A DNA stretch of 6,630 nt from CAZTWC01 sp964617105 [NCBI: uncultured Myxococcia bacterium]. Its GTDB lineage: Bacteria > CAZTWC01. Location: the NCBI GenBank assembly GCA_964617105.1, contig CAZTWC010000217.1:1-6630 (forward strand), written 5' to 3'. The notes beneath the pieces are model-generated. The model was not told the origin of the DNA, made no database searches, and worked only from the letters and a program-made list of their open reading frames with translations. Positions 1 through 5,873 of this stretch are shown one piece after another (positions within the stretch are counted from its first letter, which is position 1; the number at the start of each line of letters is the position of its first letter). The position numbers were made by a program, and so were the translations under genes.

Positions 1-235
1 ATTTTTTTGAAAATATCTGATGTCTGTGATTTTCTTCTAACGTTTTACGCTTAAGCAGGGTTGAAAGCCATTGGCCGATTTTGTAATAAAATATAAAACC
101 TAGAGCCAGTAAAACATGAAGTTGCCAATAAATAAACCTGGTTATTTCTATTCGAAGAGTTATTTCATGATATTTCTCTTCATTAATCATCAACTTTTTC
201 AGTTTGGATAATGTATCATTAAAATTATATTTCAT
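1..235 (-). CDS. Unrecognised protein, 3'-truncated by window edge
   Basis: An open frame starts with ATG at 235-233 and runs without a stop for 78 codons to the window edge, so the C-terminus is missing. The start is well supported. The ATG follows the TAA of the sulfotransferase gene with no gap (TAAATG), and an AGGAG lies 8 bases upstream. The fragment begins MKYNFNDTLSKLKKLM and has a charged, Lys/Glu-rich first third. A hydrophobic, aromatic-rich stretch at about residues 34-57 (including LLALGFIFYY) could be a single membrane helix or a buried hydrophobic helix. A basic segment (LLKRKT) follows at 60-65. No N-terminal signal peptide is apparent. I do not recognise the family. Its place at the end of a glycan operon suggests a role in glycan assembly or modification, but that is inference only. 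GC is about 28% by hand count, lower than the upstream genes. Confidence 0.75.
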   Translation of the reverse strand, partial: MKYNFNDTLSKLKKLMINEEKYHEITLRIEITRFIYWQLHVLLALGFIFYYKIGQWLSTLLKRKTLEENHRHQIFSKK

Positions 236-1348
236 TTACAGTGCTCCTGATTTAGTTAAAAAAGATTCTGACTTGATATTTTCGCTGGTAACTTCAAGGT
301 TAAAAGGCCGAAGCCAGGGGACAAACTTTTCCTTGTCTTCATAAAAATTGGAAGCGTCATTTAAGTTGTATTGAGGTTGGCTTATTTTATATCCCAGATA
401 CTCCATCTCTTTTTGGCACAGAAATTCAATAAGACCTATCTCTTCATCTGTTAAAACCTGCTGCCATTTATCAATAGATGCAGTTGAGAATCCTTTTTTT
501 TGGGCAAAACTGGTATTTTGACGCCAAGGCTTATTGAGTCCATCTATATATTTATGAGTCTGCAGCATACTTTCTGAAAAAGGTAAATCCAGAAAAGAAA
601 CAATTCGCTCAAAAGAGTGCTCCGGAGTGGTAACAATATCTTCATATTTTACTGCCAGATAATTGGAATCCCCCTGGCAAATTAAATGGTTATGCACTGC
701 AGAACGCCAATGTTCAATTAACATCAAAATTGGATATTTGCCCCCATATTTTTCCATAAGATTATGACAGGAATTACGGGAGGCAATAATAGCTCTGGGA
801 TCGCGGATAACCTGTATACAGCGAGATGAATCACTATTTTCTAGTAGTGGCAAAATATAATGATCACACCAGGCTTCGGTGATGCCCAAATATTGTGCCC
901 CCTCTTTGTGATAGGATTTTTTTAATAATTGAAACAGTGAAGACAACACAGGCAAAGCACTGGTTCCGGCATATTCCATCTCATTCAACCGGGGGATTAT
1001 TCCAGGCGCTCTTTCAGAGCCTTCCGATTCATTCTGCATTATGGTTTTGACGGTTAATTTTAGTAACTCTTGGGGTGAAAACTCAATATCAGCCAGAGAT
1101 TGGCACAGTAATTTAACTTTATCGGAATTGTAGGCACGCATGGGCCAGCCAAACTCAACCGGTTGTTTAAGCATATCCCGATGAAATAAATAATCGCAAA
1201 ATTTGAACCAGAAAAAAAATGGCTCCACCTGGACTAAGATGCTTGGATGCATGTTTAAAGCCCGGCCTAACAGAGTTTTACCCGAACGGATGTTGCCCAG
1301 GACAAATAGTTGTTTTTCCATATGGTTGTCACTGGTTAAAGGCTTCAT
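236..1348 (-). CDS. Sulfotransferase-family protein (PAPS-dependent type, probable)
   Basis: This is a 370-residue protein with the two signatures of the sulfotransferase fold. The N-terminal phosphosulfate-binding loop is at residues 18-27 (GNIRSGKTLL), followed by a helix and HPS. The 3'-phosphate-binding segment is at about 180-191 (VIRDPRAIIASR). The C-terminal helix region around 288-320 (Ser, then KW, ending in YLGY) is also typical. Such enzymes transfer sulfate from PAPS to hydroxyl groups of sugars, lipids or proteins. The loop has GKT where most members have GTT, so it also fits a Walker A pattern. About 50 residues follow the YLGY motif, forming an unusually long tail. The start overlaps the upstream glycosyltransferase stop as ATGA, with AAGGA 11 bases upstream. 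Met10 is an alternative start but has no ribosome binding site. Neighbours suggest a polysaccharide substrate, which is inferred. No signal peptide is seen, so it is probably cytoplasmic. The family is fairly sure, the acceptor unknown. Confidence 0.82.
   Translation of the reverse strand: MKPLTSDNHMEKQLFVLGNIRSGKTLLGRALNMHPSILVQVEPFFFWFKFCDYLFHRDMLKQPVEFGWPMRAYNSDKVKLLCQSLADIEFSPQELLKLTVKTIMQNESEGSERAPGIIPRLNEMEYAGTSALPVLSSLFQLLKKSYHKEGAQYLGITEAWCDHYILPLLENSDSSRCIQVIRDPRAIIASRNSCHNLMEKYGGKYPILMLIEHWRSAVHNHLICQGDSNYLAVKYEDIVTTPEHSFERIVSFLDLPFSESMLQTHKYIDGLNKPWRQNTSFAQKKGFSTASIDKWQQVLTDEEIGLIEFLCQKEMEYLGYKISQPQYNLNDASNFYEDKEKFVPWLRPFNLEVTSENIKSESFLTKSGAL
244..248 (-). promoter_or_regulatory. 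Ribosome binding site of the terminal unrecognised gene
   Basis: AGGAG on the minus strand lies inside the last codons of the sulfotransferase gene, 8 bases before the ATG at 235-233. It supports the truncated gene at the left edge as real and translated from that start. Confidence 0.75.
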
Positions 1349-2892
1349 TGCCCGATTATTCCTTCAATAAAATCTAAATATCGCTCCTGCTGTTTCTCCA
1401 GACTTAAGCGGGGCTGTACTTTTTTTATATTTTGTTTCAACTGATTATATTCCTGATAAGAGATCTGATCAATCTGGCTAAAACGATTTATTTTTTTTCC
1501 TATTTTATATTTATCCACAAATTCCCCAGCAAACTCCAAATCATTAAATAGAATGGGAAGACCAGCGGCCAGATAGGTGTAGAATTTTGAGGGAAAAGTG
1601 GTTTTGATCCGTATCTGGTTAGCCGCCTTTATCTCCGGAGTAAAGTTCATAAGCAGGATTCCGTAATCGAATTTGGCTATGGTTTCCACCAATTGATCCA
1701 GAGGCAGACGGGAGTTGATAAAGAGTTTTCCGGTTTTTTTTGCTAACTGGAAATATTCCGGGTAATACTCTTTGATTTGGGAGATAGAGTCTATGTTTAT
1801 ATAGATATGGATGTTAAAATCGTATTGAATTAACTCATTAAATAGATCGATGAGAATGTTATCTCCAAAGAGCAGGGATGAATTGCTCCCCCGGTTGATA
1901 TTTCCGGCGTAAACCAGGTTTTTTCTTTTATTTTCTGCTTCGGATAACTGAAATCGGTTAAAAGAGGCGGGCAGGTAATGACCGAAATGGAGCAGATTGG
2001 TGTTGGCAAAAAAGCGCTCCACCGGCTTACCTCCCTCTTTTACTACCACCCCATCCAGGTTTCTGGAGTTGTCTTCGCCCCAGAGAATATTTTTAACATC
2101 CTCATTGGTGTAATACAACTCGGTGGTGGTGATATAAGGGTCATCAAAAGTGAAGCAAAGAAAATCGTAATACTCACCTATTATCTTAATATCAGGATAG
2201 CGCCTCTTAAGAAAGGCGGCCAGAAAATTACCCCGGCTGTACTGGTCGTGCAGATAGATCAACTGAGGTTTTACCTGCTCTATCAATTTATACAGCAGCG
2301 CAAAGGACTGTTTTAGATCAACCTGCCGATTAAAAGACCCCGGTTCGTCAAAGATCCCCTCCCGGTTAAGATAACCCTTAATGGAATAATATTTTTCTTG
2401 TAACTTCTTAGTTAACTCTTGGTCGACAATCTCCCTCTCCAGAGAGACAAACAATATTTTAGGCAGATGGGTTTTTATCTCTATATCCAGAGGGGTATTA
2501 TTCAACGAGAATTCTAAAAAATCCTGATCTGAGTAGATGGCTATCACCGGAATCTGATTACCAGTTTCTTCCAGGGCCTGTTTCATGGTGTGTTCATATT
2601 CATTGTGAGATAGAACCACAAAATCTGCCAAACTGTTCTTGATCTGATGGGGCCTGAAAACCGGGTAACCGGCAAATTTACCCTCTACCCGCTGATCGAT
2701 TATCCCTATGATATCAGCGGAGTAACCTATCTGCTCAAATTTATTTAACAGCAGTTGAGTATGACTTCCCGCCCCATAAATTAACATGGTGTTCCGGCCT
2801 ACTTTTTGCTGCACGAATCTGGCCGCCAGGTCTATATCCCGGGGTGCCAGGCGGTATTGGTTGATATATTTTTCTATCTCGGTGAGTCCCAT
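1345..2892 (-). CDS. Two-domain protein: Rossmann-type N-terminus plus GT-B glycosyltransferase
   Basis: This is a 515-residue protein. Residues about 35-120 look like a small nucleotide- or sugar-binding Rossmann domain. A glycine loop in LIYGAGSHTQ (37-46) is followed by a strand ending in acidic IIDQ (64-67) and then GYPVF, as in the N-terminal domains of PglD-like acetyltransferases and the C-terminal domains of some sugar methyltransferases. From about residue 144 (PKILFVS) the protein looks like a GT-B glycosyltransferase. A second Rossmann half begins near 326 (LVYAGNINRG), and a donor-site-like segment is at 433-449 (FPSKFYTYLAAGLPILF), close to the GT4 family pattern. It probably transfers a nucleotide-activated sugar to the growing glycan in the cytoplasm; donor and acceptor are unknown. 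The ATG has AAAAGGG 8 bases upstream and lies 35 bases after rfbH. Its stop overlaps the next start (ATGA). The fusion is unusual, and a role of the N-domain in catalysis is not evident. Confidence 0.78.
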   Translation of the reverse strand: MGLTEIEKYINQYRLAPRDIDLAARFVQQKVGRNTMLIYGAGSHTQLLLNKFEQIGYSADIIGIIDQRVEGKFAGYPVFRPHQIKNSLADFVVLSHNEYEHTMKQALEETGNQIPVIAIYSDQDFLEFSLNNTPLDIEIKTHLPKILFVSLEREIVDQELTKKLQEKYYSIKGYLNREGIFDEPGSFNRQVDLKQSFALLYKLIEQVKPQLIYLHDQYSRGNFLAAFLKRRYPDIKIIGEYYDFLCFTFDDPYITTTELYYTNEDVKNILWGEDNSRNLDGVVVKEGGKPVERFFANTNLLHFGHYLPASFNRFQLSEAENKRKNLVYAGNINRGSNSSLLFGDNILIDLFNELIQYDFNIHIYINIDSISQIKEYYPEYFQLAKKTGKLFINSRLPLDQLVETIAKFDYGILLMNFTPEIKAANQIRIKTTFPSKFYTYLAAGLPILFNDLEFAGEFVDKYKIGKKINRFSQIDQISYQEYNQLKQNIKKVQPRLSLEKQQERYLDFIEGIIGQ

Positions 2893-2927
2893 TTCAAAAT
2901 CCCTTTTAGAACCTTTAATATATAAAT

Positions 2928-4241
2928 CTATAACAACTCTTCAAAACTTTTAATGATATACTGCAGCATCAATTGATCCAAACCGGGATAGACCCCAATC
3001 CAAAAGGTGTTTTGCAAAATATAATCGGTATTTTTAAGAGAACCAAAAATTCGGTGTTGAATATTTTCATAGGCTGGATGGCGTAAAATATTTCCGGTAA
3101 AAAGAGCTCTAGTGGCGATTTTTTTATCTTCCAGATGCATAACCACCCGGTTTTTATTTAAAGATTGGTTTTTGGGGTCTCTAATAGAAAGGATAAAACC
3201 AAACCAACTGGGGTCTGAATTTTCAGTAGCCTTAGGTAGGATAAAAATATCCTCATATTTTTTTAAGCCTTCATATAATAGTTTCCAGTTGTTTTTTCGG
3301 GCTTTCACAAAATCGGGTAATTTTTTTAACTGCTCTACACCAATGGCAGCCTGCATATCAGTCACTTTTAGATTATAACCGATATGGGAATAGATATATT
3401 TATGGTCGTACCCAAAGGGCAAAGAACCCAGTTGCCAGCCGAATCTTCTGGAGCAACTGTTGTCATGGCCGGGTTCGCAATAACAGTCTCTGCCCCAGTC
3501 ACGAAAGGATTCAAGCAGTTTTTTTAATAATTCATTATTGGTGGCAACTGCTCCGCCCTCGCCCATAGTCATATGGTGAGCAGGAAAAAAACTGTAAGTG
3601 CTGATATGGCCAAAACTGCCGGTTTTCCGGTTGTTGTAGGTGGAACCCAAGGCATCGCAGTTATCCTCGATTAGCCACAGATTATATTTTTCAACTAACT
3701 GAGTGACCTGGTCCAAATTAAAGGGGTTGCCCAAAGTATGGGCCAAAAAGATGGCCTTGGTTTTATGGCTGACAGCCTTTTCCAAATCATCAATTGATAT
3801 ATTATAGGTTTCCAGATCAACATCCACAAAAACCGGAACCAGTTGATTCTGAATAATAGGGTTGACTGTAGTGGGGAAAGCGCAGGCAACAGTGATAACT
3901 TCATCACCTGGTTTTAACTGTTTTTTTCCCAGTTTGGGAGAAGTTAAAGCGGATAAAGCCAGCAGGTTGGCGGAGGAACCAGAATTGGTTAACCGGCAGT
4001 ATTCAACTCCCAGGTAGCGGGCAAATTGCTGTTCAAACTGATTGGCGTAACGGCCAGCAGTCAGCCAGAAATCAAGAGAGGAATCTACCAAAGAGATAAT
4101 CTCTTTTTCATCAAAGACCCTGCCGGCATAACTTATGGGTGATTGTCCCGGAACAAATTCTGCTCTTTTGTGTTTAATCTGATACAGTTCTTTTATCTGC
4201 TCAAAGATCTGCTGCCGGATATTTTTTTCCCGTTGATCCAT
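2928..4241 (-). CDS. rfbH: CDP-4-dehydro-6-deoxyglucose 3-dehydrase (E1), RfbH/DdhC type
   Basis: This enzyme removes the C3 hydroxyl of CDP-4-keto-6-deoxyglucose, using pyridoxamine phosphate and a [2Fe-2S] cluster. It is the committed step to CDP-3,6-dideoxyhexoses. The 437 residues match the length of the Yersinia E1 enzyme. The fold is aspartate-aminotransferase type (DegT/DnrJ/EryC1 family): NSGSSANLLA at 86-95 binds the cofactor phosphate, and IEDNCDALGS at 191-200 carries the ring-binding Asp. In SFFPAHHMTMGEGG (217-230) the Schiff-base lysine of aminotransferases is replaced by His222, the hallmark of this dehydrase. Four cysteines, C195, C253, C255 and C263, reproduce exactly the C-X57-C-X-C-X7-C cluster motif reported for E1. 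Its ATG immediately follows the rfbG stop (TAGATG), with GCAGG 7 bases upstream, so translation is probably coupled. Family members need a reductase partner (E3), which is not visible in the window. Function is near certain. Confidence 0.96.
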   Translation of the reverse strand: MDQREKNIRQQIFEQIKELYQIKHKRAEFVPGQSPISYAGRVFDEKEIISLVDSSLDFWLTAGRYANQFEQQFARYLGVEYCRLTNSGSSANLLALSALTSPKLGKKQLKPGDEVITVACAFPTTVNPIIQNQLVPVFVDVDLETYNISIDDLEKAVSHKTKAIFLAHTLGNPFNLDQVTQLVEKYNLWLIEDNCDALGSTYNNRKTGSFGHISTYSFFPAHHMTMGEGGAVATNNELLKKLLESFRDWGRDCYCEPGHDNSCSRRFGWQLGSLPFGYDHKYIYSHIGYNLKVTDMQAAIGVEQLKKLPDFVKARKNNWKLLYEGLKKYEDIFILPKATENSDPSWFGFILSIRDPKNQSLNKNRVVMHLEDKKIATRALFTGNILRHPAYENIQHRIFGSLKNTDYILQNTFWIGVYPGLDQLMLQYIIKSFEELL

Positions 4242-5321
4242 CTATTTACCTGCTATATTAATATATTTTTCTATTTGAGATTTACAGAAATCATACATAT
4301 CAGTCTGATTTTTTGAATAAAATTTGTTATACCAATGGGTTGTAAATTCAAGGGCCTGTTCAATATCAAGTTGAGAACGCCAATTTAAGTAACATAAGGC
4401 TTTATCACTGTTCAGTTTTAAGCACTTCATTTCAGTTTTTGGTTCATGGGGATTGGAAATATCCTGCCACTCACCTTTACCCCACAAGTTGCACACTTTT
4501 GCTACAATTTCCTCCACTCTCTGGCAACTGTCATGGTCCGGTCCAAAATTCCAGGCGCCGGAAAATTTCTCCGAAGACTTCAATAGATTGGCCGCCAGCA
4601 ATATATAACCGTAAAGAGGTTCCAATACAAATTGCCAGGGCCTTATGGCATGAGGAGATCTAAGATAGATAGTTTGCTGCGAAGAAAGAGCCCTGATACA
4701 ATCGGGAACCAGTCTGTCTTGAGCCCAATCACCGCCGCCGATAACATTTCCGGCTCTTACTGAGGCGATTCCCAATTTGTTATTTTTATTTAAAAAAGAG
4801 TGAGCATAGGAGTTGAATACCATTTCTGCGCAGGCTTTGCTTCCGCTATAGGGGTCTTTGCCGCCTAAAGGATCATTTTCTCGGTAACCCCAGGTCCATT
4901 CCTGGTTTTGGTAACACTTGTCACTGGTAACATTGATCAAGGCTTCCACCGAGTTACTGGTCCTGACCAGGTCCAGTATATTAACCGTTCCCTGTACATT
5001 GATCTCAAAGGTTTCCCGGGGCTGATCATAGGAGGGACGGACCAGAGACTGGGCAGCCAGATGAAAAACAATTTGGGGAGAATACTTTTCAAATATTGTC
5101 TTCAAAGCGGAAAAGTCTCTAATATCTCCACGATGATCAATTATTCTGCCTCTTAATTTTGAGGCTTCAAAGTTGTTTGGATTTGAAGGAGGCTGTTCCA
5201 AAGAAAAACCTACTACCCGGGCTCCTAACTCCCGTAACCATATAGATAGCCAGGAACCTTTGAAGCCGGTATGACCAGTTATAAAGACAGTTTTGTTTTT
5301 AAAAAACTTGGTTAAATCCAC
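4242..5321 (-). CDS. rfbG: CDP-glucose 4,6-dehydratase, RfbG/DdhB type
   Basis: This NAD+-dependent extended SDR converts CDP-D-glucose to CDP-4-keto-6-deoxy-D-glucose, the substrate of the RfbH enzyme encoded next. Numbered from the preferred start, the cofactor loop is G16-H-T-G-F-K-G22, with His in place of the usual second Gly, as is typical of CDP-glucose dehydratases. The catalytic set TSDK (S133, D134, K135) plus Y158-SGS-K162 is intact. Segments such as HLAAQSLVRPSY, AGNVIGGGDW and RPWQFVLEPL are strongly characteristic of the family. A longer frame reaches a GTG at 5336, but that codon has no ribosome binding site. The GTG at 5321 has GGTGGAG 9 bases upstream and gives 359 residues, close to the 357 I recall for the Yersinia enzyme, with catalytic residue numbers one off. 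I therefore chose 5321. The stop TAG abuts the rfbH start. Function is near certain; the start is likely. Confidence 0.95.
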   Translation of the reverse strand: MDLTKFFKNKTVFITGHTGFKGSWLSIWLRELGARVVGFSLEQPPSNPNNFEASKLRGRIIDHRGDIRDFSALKTIFEKYSPQIVFHLAAQSLVRPSYDQPRETFEINVQGTVNILDLVRTSNSVEALINVTSDKCYQNQEWTWGYRENDPLGGKDPYSGSKACAEMVFNSYAHSFLNKNNKLGIASVRAGNVIGGGDWAQDRLVPDCIRALSSQQTIYLRSPHAIRPWQFVLEPLYGYILLAANLLKSSEKFSGAWNFGPDHDSCQRVEEIVAKVCNLWGKGEWQDISNPHEPKTEMKCLKLNSDKALCYLNWRSQLDIEQALEFTTHWYNKFYSKNQTDMYDFCKSQIEKYINIAGK

Positions 5322-5330
5322 AGTGTGTTT

Positions 5331-5337
5331 CTCCACC
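5331..5337 (-). promoter_or_regulatory. Ribosome binding site that decides the rfbG start
   Basis: On the minus strand this reads GGTGGAG, followed 9 bases later by GTG at 5321-5319. The alternative in-frame GTG at 5336-5334 lies inside this element and has only AT-rich sequence (CCCAAATTAATAG) in front of it. The element therefore favours the shorter protein. Confidence 0.7.
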
Positions 5338-5387
5338 TATTAATTTGGGCACTAATAAAACAGCATATCAAAAACCGGAATATAATT

Positions 5388-5870
5388 TTATCCATGCTGC
5401 AGCGACCAATCATAAGGAATATCTTGACTAAAGGGATCTTTTCTATGGATCTCCTGAGGATCATGAGGAATAGTCGCGCAATTGGCAACCATGGCAGGTT
5501 TATTGCCAATGGCTTTAAAACCATTCCAAATTCGGGGTGGAACTTTTACCAAAAGATAGTTGTCTTCACCCAAAAAAATCTCCATCAAATTACCTTTGGT
5601 GCCGGAACCATCGCGGTCGTCGTATAAAACCATTTTGACCATACCGTTTACCACAGCATAATTAAGAGTCATTTTATCGTGGATATGCCATCCCTTAATA
5701 ATTCCGGAATAGGCAGTGGAAAAATAGATCTCTCCAAATTTATCAAACCAGGGATCATCCTTTCGCAGCATATGAAGAATGGCGCCCCTCTCATCGGCAA
5801 TTCTCTTTAAAGGCCGTATCTCAACTCCAGTGATATTTTTACCTTTTACTCCCGGAATATTATTGTCCAT
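5388..5870 (-). CDS. Cupin sugar epimerase, dTDP-4-dehydrorhamnose 3,5-epimerase (RfbC/RmlC) family
   Basis: This is a 160-residue single-domain cupin. Family marks are DERGAIL (27-33), the active-site strand IIKGWHIH (57-64, His62 corresponding to the His of RGLHYQ in RmlC), VVNGMVKMVLYDDR (73-86), and VPPRIWNGF (110-118) in place of VPxGFAHGF. RmlC itself epimerises dTDP-4-keto-6-deoxyglucose. In this CDP-sugar cluster a C5 (or C3/C5) epimerase acting on a CDP-4-keto-deoxyhexose, as AscE does for ascarylose, is more likely, but that is inference. By my eye alignment the conserved active-site Lys of RmlC falls on Leu69 and the conserved Tyr on Asn130, so the chemistry may be reduced or altered. 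The length is shorter than the roughly 180 residues of RmlC. The ATG is 3 bases after the upstream stop (TAACTAATG), with AAGGA 10 bases in front. An isomerase or non-catalytic role is possible. Confidence 0.85.
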   Translation of the reverse strand: MDNNIPGVKGKNITGVEIRPLKRIADERGAILHMLRKDDPWFDKFGEIYFSTAYSGIIKGWHIHDKMTLNYAVVNGMVKMVLYDDRDGSGTKGNLMEIFLGEDNYLLVKVPPRIWNGFKAIGNKPAMVANCATIPHDPQEIHRKDPFSQDIPYDWSLQHG

Positions 5871-5873
5871 TAG

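Noticed and set aside
1978-2316. Plus-strand open frame of 112 codons inside the glycosyltransferase gene
   Set aside because: It lies wholly opposite a well-supported gene, has no recognisable motif, and is explained as a shadow of the coding strand.
3112-3378. Plus-strand open frame of 88 codons opposite rfbH
   Set aside because: It lies fully antisense to a clearly conserved gene, with no independent support. The same holds for the short plus-strand frames at 4439-4663, 4908-5156 and 6159-6374, and for the out-of-frame minus-strand one at 3695-3907.
4255-4266. Perfect 12-base palindrome TATATTAATATA
   Set aside because: It lies within the 3' coding end of rfbG in AT-rich sequence, where such palindromes are expected by chance; it has no partner site.
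5322-5387. Possible internal promoter or terminator in the 66-base gap between the cupin gene and rfbG
   Set aside because: A TTGATA-like hexamer is present on the minus strand, but no good -10 box occurs at 16-18 bases. No stem-loop followed by a T-run was found; only the ribosome binding site is convincing.
5312-5524. Minus-strand open frame of 70 codons in another frame, over the cupin 3' end and the gap before rfbG
   Set aside because: It duplicates territory of the cupin gene, and its product resembles no family; out-of-frame artefact.
5325-5627. Plus-strand open frame of 100 codons across the rfbG/cupin junction
   Set aside because: It overlaps conserved cupin coding sequence on the other strand and encodes no recognisable domain.
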